DNA of 64,000 nt from Filimonas lacunae (GTDB lineage: Bacteria; Bacteroidota; Bacteroidia; Chitinophagales; Chitinophagaceae), in NCBI RefSeq assembly GCF_002355595.1, contig NZ_AP017422.1, forward strand, positions 3,658,001 to 3,722,000. The letters are read 5' to 3'. The notes under the pieces are model-generated. The model did no database searches. It was given only the letters and a program-made list of their open reading frames with translations, and was not told the DNA's origin. How positions within the stretch are numbered: position 1 is the stretch's first letter; each line of letters opens with the position of its first letter. A program made the position numbers and the translations under genes. Positions 45,354-52,974 of this stretch are shown one piece after another.

Positions 45354-45935
45354 ATGGCATTGTACACTAGCGATTATCTAAAACAACAATCCCGTAACAA
45401 AACTCTAAATGAAAGGAATTTTATATCTAACCAGCCCAATACACCCAACGAGGTATTCGACATTTTTCTATGTCACAGCTATTTAGACAAAGAGGAAATA
45501 GAAGGGCTTTACCTGGAACTTACTAGACAAAATTTCAAAGTATATGTAGACTGGATAATAGACCCTCAGCTTGACAGAAATAATGTAACAAAAGAGACAG
45601 CAGAACTAGTCAGAAAAAGGCTCCGTTCTTCAAAGTCCTTGTTACTGGCATTATCACACAATGCAACCATTTCAAAATGGGTCCCATGGGAACTAGGGCA
45701 AGTTGATGGCCATACACAACAATGTGCTTTAATACCTATATCTAGAGATAATATTAGAAGAACGTCATTTAGTAGAACAGAGTATTTAACCCTATACCCA
45801 TACGTAGAAAAACCCAATGATCTCACTTCATTTAGAGATAAATTATGGACAGTTGACAGCCCTAATCACTATATAGAATTCCAGGATTGGATAACTGGCA
45901 AAAGACCTACATATAAGTACACCAATTTTTTTTAA
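45354..45935 (+). CDS. TIR-domain protein (predicted NAD+-processing), defence operon gene 1
   Basis: A 193-residue protein from the ATG at 45354. Residues about 33-150 form a TIR domain: VFDIFLCHSYLD (box 1, 34-45), IEGLYLELTRQNFKVYVDW, and KWVPWELGQVDG, where Glu 113 lines up with the catalytic Glu of TIR NADases (W-V-x-x-E pattern). About 40 residues follow (FQDWITGKRPTYKY). TIR proteins of Thoeris systems convert NAD+ into a cyclic ADP-ribose signal on phage infection. The next three genes follow at 18, 24 and 79 bases on the same strand, so they form an operon with a TIR-like protein and a caspase. AT-rich codon use fits an acquired island. Confidence 0.85.
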   Translation: MALYTSDYLKQQSRNKTLNERNFISNQPNTPNEVFDIFLCHSYLDKEEIEGLYLELTRQNFKVYVDWIIDPQLDRNNVTKETAELVRKRLRSSKSLLLALSHNATISKWVPWELGQVDGHTQQCALIPISRDNIRRTSFSRTEYLTLYPYVEKPNDLTSFRDKLWTVDSPNHYIEFQDWITGKRPTYKYTNFF

Positions 45936-45953
45936 TAATTAAATTCTAAAAAG

Positions 45954-46358
45954 ATGGCACAGCCACGAACGTTTATCAGCTTTGACTTCGACAACAACAA
46001 AAATGAAAAAGAGCTTTTCGCAGGACAATCATGCAATTCTAAAACCCCTTTTAGCATCCAAGACTGGTCGAGCAAAGAAGCTTTACCTCAAAACGAGTGG
46101 GAAAAACTAATTGCGGACAAAATCAACAAATGTGATCTCGCAATTATTCTTGTAGGGAAAAACACCAGCAAAGCAATTGGAGTTGTCAAAGAAATATCCT
46201 TTGCTGTAAAAAAAGGAATTCCATTTTTTGGCGTATACGTGGGAGGAGCCGATCAGTCTACCCTCCTTCCGTCAGGATTAGCAAGAAACAGAACAATTGC
46301 GTGGAATTGGGAAGGAATAGCAAAAGCTATTGATCAATGCATGACTCAGTGGAAATAA
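45954..46358 (+). CDS. ThsB/MTH538-type TIR-like protein, defence operon gene 2
   Basis: A 134-residue protein that is nearly a single TIR-like domain of the MTH538 (DUF1863) family to which Thoeris ThsB belongs. Visible motifs: RTFISFDFDNNKNEKELFAG (box 1, 5-24), the WSS loop, EWEKLIADKINKCDLAIILVGKNT (49-71) and IGVVKEISFAVKKGIPFFGVYV (75-96) with Glu 80 at the likely catalytic or conserved position. Two different TIR proteins in one operon resemble Thoeris loci that carry several ThsB sensors, each recognising a different phage trait. It might also be a partner that modifies the first TIR. Spacing of 18 and 24 bases to its neighbours supports co-expression. Confidence 0.85.
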   Translation: MAQPRTFISFDFDNNKNEKELFAGQSCNSKTPFSIQDWSSKEALPQNEWEKLIADKINKCDLAIILVGKNTSKAIGVVKEISFAVKKGIPFFGVYVGGADQSTLLPSGLARNRTIAWNWEGIAKAIDQCMTQWK

Positions 46359-46382
46359 AATTAAAATAAAAAAAAATATATT

Positions 46383-47351
46383 ATGAGAAAAGCTATTGTT
46401 ATAGGAATTGACGAATATCCAGGAGTCCCATTAGAAGGATGCAAAAACGATGCGGCCGCCTTTTGTAATACAATACAAACAAATGGCGACGGTTCACCCA
46501 ATTTTGAAGCTATATTAAGGACTGACATTACGACTAGGGCTCAATTATCAGACTTAGCTGAAAATGTTTTTAAAGGCGAATGTGATGTTGCGCTATTTTA
46601 CTTTTCCGGGCATGGGCACACTAACAAACTTGGCTCCTTCTTAGTTACACCTGACGCTAAAGGGTTAGACACTGGATTATCAATGGAAGACTTACTTAAA
46701 CTAGCCAATGAATCAGAAGCTAAAAACAGGGTTATTATTCTTGACTGTTGTAATTCAGGTTCTATAGGAACATCCGAGTTAACAGGAGGCAATATTTCAA
46801 GTTTAAAAAAGGGAGTAACAATACTAACCGCCAGCCGACAAAATGAGTCAGCCATCGAGATAAACGGTCATGGAGTATTCACAAACCTTCTATTAGCAGC
46901 TCTACAGGGAGGTGCAGCAGATGTTAAGGGAGATATAACACCCGGTAGCATTTATGCCTTTATAGATCAAGCATTAGGAGCATGGGACCAAAGACCCGTT
47001 TTCAAAACAAATGTAACCGAATTCTGTCCCCTCCGACATGTTACTGCTAAAGTTGACAAAAGAACTTTAAGAAAGCTAGCAGCATATTTTCCCAGTGCAG
47101 GACATGAATTTCCCCTAGACCCCTCCTTTGAATACACAAATTCAAAAGAGATAGAACACAACATAATTGAACCGTATGCAATTGAGAAAAATGTTGAGCA
47201 ATTTAAGGATCTCCAAAAATTTCAAAGTGTAGGTCTCGTGGTCCCCGTAGATTCAGACCATATGTATTTTGCAGCAATGGAATCTAAAACCTGTAGACTA
47301 ACAGCCTTAGGTGCTCATTATTGGAAACTAGCGAAGGAAAGAAGAATTTGA
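46383..47351 (+). CDS. Caspase-like (C14) peptidase, defence operon effector
   Basis: A 322-residue peptidase of the caspase/metacaspase fold. The catalytic dyad is present: His 77 in YFSGHGHT and Cys 123 in ILDCCNSGS; the p20-like part covers about 3-200, with ILTASRQNESA and GHGVFTNLLLAALQGGA typical of the family. The C-terminal 90 residues (about 225-322), ending DSDHMYFAAMESKTCRLTAL and HYWKLAKERRI, are not peptidase and look like a small winged-helix or ligand-sensing domain. In type IV Thoeris a TIR-made cyclic nucleotide activates a caspase-like effector that degrades cell proteins. This gene sits directly after two TIR genes, so the same logic is inferred. The tail is the candidate signal-binding part. 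Confidence 0.88.
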   Translation: MRKAIVIGIDEYPGVPLEGCKNDAAAFCNTIQTNGDGSPNFEAILRTDITTRAQLSDLAENVFKGECDVALFYFSGHGHTNKLGSFLVTPDAKGLDTGLSMEDLLKLANESEAKNRVIILDCCNSGSIGTSELTGGNISSLKKGVTILTASRQNESAIEINGHGVFTNLLLAALQGGAADVKGDITPGSIYAFIDQALGAWDQRPVFKTNVTEFCPLRHVTAKVDKRTLRKLAAYFPSAGHEFPLDPSFEYTNSKEIEHNIIEPYAIEKNVEQFKDLQKFQSVGLVVPVDSDHMYFAAMESKTCRLTALGAHYWKLAKERRI

Positions 47352-47430
47352 CGACTTATAATCTGATCCAATCTCAATTCAGAAGATAAATAAGATTACC
47401 AATAAAATTCACTCTAAAATTATTCGCTTC

Positions 47431-47700
47431 ATGAACACAATATTAATAGGATACGACCTAAATAAGAAAGGACAAAACTATGAAACCCTAATTTCAGAAA
47501 TAAAAAAACTAGGAACCTGGTGGCATTGCTTAGATTCTACATGGCTTATTAAATCAAATGCAACACCTGTTTCTATTCTAGAGAAACTCAAACAATTTAT
47601 CGATTCAAATGATGAATTATTCATTACTCAAATTTATAACAATAGCGCCTGGATAGGATTTAACAAAGAATGTTCAGATTGGCTAAGACAAAATTTATAA
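47431..47700 (+). CDS. Cas2/SinR-like small protein, defence operon gene 4
   Basis: An 89-residue ferredoxin-like protein. The order strand (MNTILIGYDLNKKGQ), helix (NYETLISEIKKLG), strand (WWHCLDSTWLIKSN), helix (SILEKLKQFIDSNDEL), strand (FITQIYNNSAWIGF) and final helix matches Cas2 and its relatives, including VapD-like nucleases; Asp 9 sits at the place of the Cas2 metal-binding Asp. Proteins of this type are sometimes annotated SinR family in databases. No CRISPR array or Cas1 is present, so it is not an adaptation protein. It lies 79 bases after the caspase gene and just before the terminator. Possible roles are regulator, toxin/antitoxin partner or RNA cutting enzyme; none is shown. 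Confidence 0.75.
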   Translation: MNTILIGYDLNKKGQNYETLISEIKKLGTWWHCLDSTWLIKSNATPVSILEKLKQFIDSNDELFITQIYNNSAWIGFNKECSDWLRQNL

Positions 47701-47713
47701 TAAAATAAAAAAA

Positions 47714-47760
47714 ACAAACAGCGTACACACTTTGATACGCTGTTTGTCGTTTTAATTTTT
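47714..47760 (+). terminator. Strong terminator of the TIR-caspase operon
   Basis: A perfect 12-bp stem (ACAAACAGCGTA at 47714-47725 with TACGCTGTTTGT at 47736-47747) followed by CGTTTTAATTTTT. It closes the four-gene operon and, because of A-runs on the other side, probably stops the convergent protease transcript as well. Confidence 0.88.
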
Positions 47761-47844
47761 CCCTAGAACAATCCTAATCTTTAAAGAAAATCTTTCATAC
47801 ATATATGCTACCCAAAACCTTAATTAACAAAAATACAAATTTTT

Positions 47845-48768
47845 CTATTTTATAGCGTTCATAAATGCGTTCAATAATTCTTGAACTCGACCATAGGGAA
47901 CAACTATACCAATCCCAATAGATTCTTCCGAAAAGACAACTTTACCTAACCCATCTTTAATAACATCCATCTTCTCATTAAAAACATTATTAATTTTTCT
48001 TCTTTTTTGAATAACAATTCCTGCGAAACGCAGACTCAGAGAATCTCCCAAAGGAAGAATTCCATTATTTACAAATACTGGACCGCCACTATTTCCTGGA
48101 AAAACATTACAATCTATTAAAAAATTATTAAGCTCTGGCTTTTTAGGAGATGTCCACGCAATAATTCCATTTCTAAATATTGCCCTTGTTAAATAATCAC
48201 TCCCCACTACCCCCGGAAAGCCAGCACATAAAATCGATTTACTTTCATAGAGATCATTCTCATTGGCAAACGAAGAATAAGACAGCGTAGATATAGATGT
48301 ATGGCCATTTCTTACAAAACTAAAGTTATCACCTTCCGAAAGTGGTAAACACACTAAATCAACGGTACTATCTGGATGTGGAAACCAATAACTCTCACCT
48401 TTACTTGTATACAACATAACATCTTCACCTAAATATTCTGTAACACTCAAAGTATCTTTGTTCGCAAAACGAATTTTTAACGACCTAGGCGCATATCCTA
48501 TTTTGGGATCATACAATACATGTTTTGCTGTCACTACACACAGCATTAGATCATCTTTATAAGGGACATAACAAACTATGCCAGACCCTACAACGTCATA
48601 AAATTCTTTTAGCTTAAAGTTATTTAAACTATCAAATATTTTCATCTTGCTCACTACCCCAAAAGAAACTATTTTTGATCTAAAACTTTCTATAGTTTCT
48701 CTCGGCTGCCCAATTGTTTTAAAAAAAGTAACTGACATGTAAATCACAAAAAGAAGTAACATTCTCAT
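47845..48768 (-). CDS. Secreted trypsin-like serine peptidase
   Basis: A 307-residue protein with signal peptide (MRMLLLFVIYMSVTFFKTIG, cleavage near GQP). The S1 catalytic triad is readable: His in VTAKHVLYD, Asp in STVDLVCLPL, and Ser in VFPGNSGGPVFVNNG (near residue 220). It lacks PDZ domains, so it is not DegP-like; the size fits a simple trypsin fold with N- and C-terminal helices. It is convergent with the TIR-caspase operon, sharing its terminator region, and has AT-rich codon use like the island. It could cut an external target or another protein of the island, but nothing proves a link. Confidence 0.8.
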   Translation of the reverse strand: MRMLLLFVIYMSVTFFKTIGQPRETIESFRSKIVSFGVVSKMKIFDSLNNFKLKEFYDVVGSGIVCYVPYKDDLMLCVVTAKHVLYDPKIGYAPRSLKIRFANKDTLSVTEYLGEDVMLYTSKGESYWFPHPDSTVDLVCLPLSEGDNFSFVRNGHTSISTLSYSSFANENDLYESKSILCAGFPGVVGSDYLTRAIFRNGIIAWTSPKKPELNNFLIDCNVFPGNSGGPVFVNNGILPLGDSLSLRFAGIVIQKRRKINNVFNEKMDVIKDGLGKVVFSEESIGIGIVVPYGRVQELLNAFMNAIK

Positions 48769-49174
48769 ATATTACAATTATTATTTCAACAACTCATTTA
48801 ATAAATAAGATTAACAATTCCCGTTTACGACTTACTAAAACGAAATAATGGCCGGCAAATGAGCTAATGAGGTGTTCATCTATGCCCGTTTAGTAGGTAA
48901 ATCTATCATTTGTTTGTTAGATTAAATGGTGCAATCGAAAAAATCAGGTGCCATTTGGGTACGAATGGCCGTTTTCATAAAGTATTTGCTCATCAGTTAT
49001 TAATGGATTTACTCCAACACCCAACTTTACAATCTCAGACTGCTCTATGTCATTTTCAGCCCCTTTTACAAATGCTCAACCTATTGAAGTAACACCTAAA
49101 AAGAGTCCTGATATTAAAGGTTATCCCGTTGTGAAAACATAAAAGTTTACCCTCGACTTTAAAGTGGGCTTTTT
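48769..49174. other. Intergenic region without a supported gene
   Basis: About 400 bases between the peptidase and the HsdR-N gene. Several short frames (60 codons or fewer) occur on the plus strand, none with a credible start or family; one ends in SPDIKGYPVVKT and might be a decayed gene. A short palindrome ACTTTAAAGT at about 49159-49168 precedes T-runs near the end of the HsdR-N gene. Confidence 0.3.
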
Positions 49175-50254
49175 TTATGCCTCAGCTACTTTTGACAAAT
49201 TATAATGTTGCACTATCTGTATCAACGTATCTGCATGATGAAACAGGTCATCTAAAGAGATGATTTCCTTTTTCGTTTCAACTTTCTCCGCATCAAATAA
49301 CCCTATATATTTTTTACCACCATTGAAATACAGGCGGCAAATAGGCTTACGGTTATTGTCATCGAACAGGATGGCGAAATAAGACAAGGCATCTCGATGA
49401 CAGATCTTTTGAACAGGTACATATTGGCGCAGAATGGAACGCACTATTCTAAAACCTTCCAGCTCTTCTTCTGTAGTTACAATTTTATTATCAGGTTCCG
49501 AAACAACTTCTACAGCTGCTATAGAAGCCTGATCAATCTCTTCTTTTTGCAATGCAGACTTTAGCCGCTCAGTAATAATATCGTTAATGTAATACTGGAA
49601 AGACTTTTTAGTCAATTGCGTAAACTGATCCATTACACGCTGGGTAAGGATGCCACTATTGTATACTTGCTTAGCAAAGTGGCGCACAAAATCTTGTGTG
49701 GGGTTGTTGAATTCAGCATGCATGAGAGATTTGAGTTGCCCAACATATTTAAGTTCACTAGCTGTAGAAACAATCGTATCTGAATCAAAATAAGCTTTGT
49801 GAAACTTTTTCAATTCCTCAATATGATTATCCCGAATATCATTCAGATCAAACACAAAGAAAGGCTTCTCATCCATTTTGTTCGCCTCATCTAAATCAGT
49901 GTAAAACCTGGACTCAAAACCATTAGTAAGGATGGAAAATTTTGCTTTTGTCGTATGGAAGTATCGAAACAACTGGGAGTTGTGAGGATTAAGATCTGCC
50001 GACCAATGTTTACATTCAATAAGAATAACAGGTTGTCCGTCTTTCACGATGGCGTAATCCACTTTCTCGCCTTTTTTTATACCTAAGTCGGCAACAAATT
50101 CAGGAACTACTTCTAATGGATTGAATACATCATAGCCCAATGCTTGAAGGAAGGGCATTACGAAAGAGTGTTTGGTAGCTTCTTCTGTATGCACTAATTC
50201 TTTGTGCTTTAAAATACGATCAGCTAACTGTTTTACTGTGTCTTTAAAGTCCAT
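49175..50254 (-). CDS. Solitary HsdR-N-type (PD-(D/E)xK) nuclease-like protein
   Basis: A 359-residue protein whose first 160 residues match the N-terminal nuclease domain of type I restriction HsdR subunits: HSFVMPFLQALGYDVFNP, KGEKVDYAIVKDGQPVILIE, CKHW, giving the D-x-n-E-C-K catalytic set (Asp near 65, Glu/Lys in VILIECKHW near 76-78). The remaining 200 residues contain helices and a C-terminal beta part (ICRLYFNGGKKYIGLFDAEK), but no helicase motor, and no HsdM or HsdS gene lies nearby. Such stand-alone forms are widespread in Bacteroidota and may be phage-defence or repair nucleases. It marks the right side of the AT-rich island. Confidence 0.82.
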   Translation of the reverse strand: MDFKDTVKQLADRILKHKELVHTEEATKHSFVMPFLQALGYDVFNPLEVVPEFVADLGIKKGEKVDYAIVKDGQPVILIECKHWSADLNPHNSQLFRYFHTTKAKFSILTNGFESRFYTDLDEANKMDEKPFFVFDLNDIRDNHIEELKKFHKAYFDSDTIVSTASELKYVGQLKSLMHAEFNNPTQDFVRHFAKQVYNSGILTQRVMDQFTQLTKKSFQYYINDIITERLKSALQKEEIDQASIAAVEVVSEPDNKIVTTEEELEGFRIVRSILRQYVPVQKICHRDALSYFAILFDDNNRKPICRLYFNGGKKYIGLFDAEKVETKKEIISLDDLFHHADTLIQIVQHYNLSKVAEA

Positions 50255-50730
50255 ACTTACAGGGTTTACATTTTATATAATAGAAATCCATGGCGCTATT
50301 GCACCATAATCTTTTTATACACACTAATAAAGCCTTATACGGGGATTACAAACAACAGATTATCAGGTTTAGGTTGACAATCGTAATGTAATATAATAAT
50401 GTTTTTTTAATTTCTTAAAACTTAATTAGATATAATAATACATAATACGACAGTAATCTAAAGAGCCTTTATGCGCTTTACTCGTTTAATCCATATCGTA
50501 AAATCCTTTGTTGTTATATGGCAAGACAAAATGACTTAGATAATTATTTATCCTATAAATGACAGAGAATTAGTAAATTCATAGCATAAAATACAACATT
50601 ATAGAAAGGAAAACAGGAATGCTTTCCTTTTTTACTGCCCCATGTAGGTGAATTATGACACCTCTCACCACACGAATACCCTCCCCACAATCAAATATTT
50701 AAGCTTATATTCATATAACACTCCTAACAT
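50255..50730. other. AT-rich intergenic region, right edge of the island
   Basis: About 475 bases with no frame I can support. Composition is strongly AT-rich to about 50,640 and then returns to that of the host. A small hairpin GAAAGGA/TCCTTTT near 50605-50632 followed by T residues could be a weak terminator. No tRNA or attachment-site repeat seen. Confidence 0.35.
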
Positions 50731-52140
50731 ATGTTTAAGCATTGCCATATCCTACTCCACTGCATCCTGGCAGCATCCTTCACCACACTGTACGCCCAGC
50801 CCGCCTACAAACCCAGCTACCAGCAATTAAAAAAGTACGAGGGCACCTACGAGTACATCAACCACACCACGCTACAGATAGCCGCATCGCCCAAAGACAC
50901 CTTACTCTACGCCATTATAGGAGAAGCACGCTACCCGCTTTTCCCGCATCAGAAAGATGTGTTTCTAAACGGCAGTAAACAAAAGGTAACATTTCAATAC
51001 ACCAATAACACCCTCACCGGCTATACAGTGGCCAACGGGCAGCGGGACAGTCTGTACCGTTTACTTACGCGCAAGGTTAGTTTTTCTAACAAAATGTGGT
51101 TTGCTAAAGGCAATGGCACGCAGCCTTTCACCTATCAGTATCAAATACCTCCTAACAGACACGATGGGCTTATTCCCGGCTCGTTATACCGCTCGGGGCT
51201 GGACACTTCCAATATACATCTGCTCATGAACAGGATAGTGAACAATACCTACCCGGATATACACAGCGTGTTGCTGGTAAAAGACGGCAAACTGATACTG
51301 GAAGAATACTTTTATGAGTACGATGAAAGCACATTACACCAGCTACGGTCTGCCACCAAAAGCTTTGCTTCGGCCATTATAGGATTAGCGATTGATAAAA
51401 AGCTGATTGCAGACGTTCACCAAAAGGTGTTGCCTTATTTCCCGGAATACCAGCTGCAACATGTAGACAACGTTAAAAAAGACATCAGCATTTATCATTT
51501 ACTCACACAGCAATCGGGATTGGCCTGTGATGACAGAAACGACAATTCCCCCGGCAATGAAACAAAGATGTACCCGGCCAACGACTGGGTGCAATACATA
51601 CTGGATTTGCCTATGATTGACACGCCCGGTAAAGCAGGCCGTTATTGCAGCGGCAACACTATGATAACAGACAGGATAGCCGAAAAAGTGTCCGGGCAAT
51701 CCTTAGCACGCTTTGCGCAGGAAAACCTGTTTACCCCACTGGGCATTACGCATTTTCAATGGCCGTTTGTTCCGGACAAAACACACCAGGAATCGTTTGG
51801 GCAACTCTACCTGCGTCCTCGTGATATGGCTAAGTTTGGGCTACTGTATCTCAACAACGGCATATGGAATGGACGCCAGGTAATATCCTCTGAATGGGTA
51901 CAACAATCCCTCACCCGGCATTCAGTAGTAGACGGTATGGATTATGGTTATTTCTGGTGGCTGGAACCGCTCACCGTAAAGGGACGCACTTACCAGGGCA
52001 TGGCGGCAAAGGGCAATGGCGGGCAACGCATTTTTATCTGGCCCGAAATACACATGGTAGCGGTAGTAACAGCCGGCAGCTATAATCAGCAGTCGGCCGC
52101 TAACCGGCTATTGATGGAATGCGTGTTAAGCGCGTTGTAA
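50731..52140 (+). CDS. Class C beta-lactamase-like serine hydrolase, exported
   Basis: A 469-residue serine hydrolase of the beta-lactamase/DD-peptidase (S12) fold. Signal MFKHCHILLHCILAASFTTL; an N-terminal 110-residue domain (YKPSYQQLKKYEGTYEYINH) of the kind often attached to such enzymes; catalytic domain with S-x-x-K in RSATKSFAS (Ser 207, Lys 210), YCSGNTMITDRIAEKV for the second motif and GNGGQRIFIWPE near the end as the third. Family members include esterases, peptidases and lactamases, so the substrate is not known. Standing alone with a terminator after it; the start is one of two close ATGs. Confidence 0.85.
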   Translation: MFKHCHILLHCILAASFTTLYAQPAYKPSYQQLKKYEGTYEYINHTTLQIAASPKDTLLYAIIGEARYPLFPHQKDVFLNGSKQKVTFQYTNNTLTGYTVANGQRDSLYRLLTRKVSFSNKMWFAKGNGTQPFTYQYQIPPNRHDGLIPGSLYRSGLDTSNIHLLMNRIVNNTYPDIHSVLLVKDGKLILEEYFYEYDESTLHQLRSATKSFASAIIGLAIDKKLIADVHQKVLPYFPEYQLQHVDNVKKDISIYHLLTQQSGLACDDRNDNSPGNETKMYPANDWVQYILDLPMIDTPGKAGRYCSGNTMITDRIAEKVSGQSLARFAQENLFTPLGITHFQWPFVPDKTHQESFGQLYLRPRDMAKFGLLYLNNGIWNGRQVISSEWVQQSLTRHSVVDGMDYGYFWWLEPLTVKGRTYQGMAAKGNGGQRIFIWPEIHMVAVVTAGSYNQQSAANRLLMECVLSAL

Positions 52141-52142
52141 TA

Positions 52143-52188
52143 AAATTGGCTATCTCCTATATTACTAAAAACAGGAGACAGCCAATTT
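52143..52188. terminator. Bidirectional hairpin terminator
   Basis: Stem AAATTGGCTATC at 52143-52154 and GACAGCCAATTT at 52177-52188 (one mismatch), with CTCCT/AGGAG extending it inward. It lies between two convergent genes and can serve both. Confidence 0.7.
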
Positions 52189-52218
52189 AAACATCATCTA
52201 TTATTAGCAGCTACCGGA

Positions 52219-52974
52219 TCAACGAAGCTTTTCCTGGTGCTTTTGAAATAATGCTATGAGTTGGTTCGCCAGTTTTGCATCTGCATCAGTGAATGGCAGC
52301 CTTGTAAACTTTAGCGATATATCCCGTGGAGGAAACGATAATTTTTGATTTACCGAATAATACGCGTTAAAGGAAAAAACAAAGCCATTTAGCTTACTTT
52401 TTCTGCTACTATCCAAAGTAGCCCCCAGCGTGTAATTACTGTTCACTAATGTGGAGTCGTAATGTAAAAAAAAGGTGTCAAAAGTAAATTCACTCCTCTT
52501 AACATCTGGAAGGTAGTTTTCTGTTAATGTATGTCCGACGCCTTTTTCTGAAGAAATCATCTTTATACCTTTTTCCTCGATAACATTAGCATGTCCTCTT
52601 TCATTAATGATGGAATCAACGTCTTTTCTCAGCGGTAAGAAAAAATCAGAAGTATCTTTAAATAACAATCCGTTCTTCTGGCCTTTTATAAACGTAAAAT
52701 ATTCAAATACAATCTTGTACGGACCTCCATCTTCAGCGGACAGATCTATTACACGCACCGGGAAATGGTACATGACAAAACTGTCAACATACTGAACATA
52801 TACAGTATCGTACATATCACGTGGATATACAGTGCTGTCAATTACCTGAAATCCTCTCATATAGCTGTGAATGACCAGCTTTTCCGGATTTTGCAAAGAC
52901 AACAAAGGACCTTGCGCCTTTACAGGAAACTGGCACAATACCAATAGGGCAATAATTAACATTTTACTGGTCAT
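52219..52974 (-). CDS. Hypothetical exported protein, 251 aa
   Basis: Start at 52974 (MTSKMLIIALLVLCQFPVKA) gives a type I signal peptide with cleavage after VKAQ; the frame begins nine codons earlier but that would lie within the stop of the upstream gene and weaken the signal. Its start overlaps that gene's end by 11 bases, implying coupling. The mature part (230 residues) is beta-rich with aromatic residues (YVQYVDSFVMYHFPVRVIDL, GGPYKIVFEYFTFIKG) and no recognised motif. It is probably an envelope protein that works with the large lipoprotein before it in the operon. Function unknown. Confidence 0.6.
   Translation of the reverse strand: MTSKMLIIALLVLCQFPVKAQGPLLSLQNPEKLVIHSYMRGFQVIDSTVYPRDMYDTVYVQYVDSFVMYHFPVRVIDLSAEDGGPYKIVFEYFTFIKGQKNGLLFKDTSDFFLPLRKDVDSIINERGHANVIEEKGIKMISSEKGVGHTLTENYLPDVKRSEFTFDTFFLHYDSTLVNSNYTLGATLDSSRKSKLNGFVFSFNAYYSVNQKLSFPPRDISLKFTRLPFTDADAKLANQLIALFQKHQEKLR

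Noticed and set aside
47431-47700. CRISPR adaptation module suggested by the Cas2-like protein
   Set aside because: No Cas1, no repeat array and no other Cas gene in the window.
48910-49092. 60-codon plus-strand frame
   Set aside because: No family, signal or conserved neighbour; region looks decayed.
49175-50254. Complete type I restriction-modification system
   Set aside because: Only the HsdR N-terminal part is present; no HsdM or HsdS gene lies in the window.
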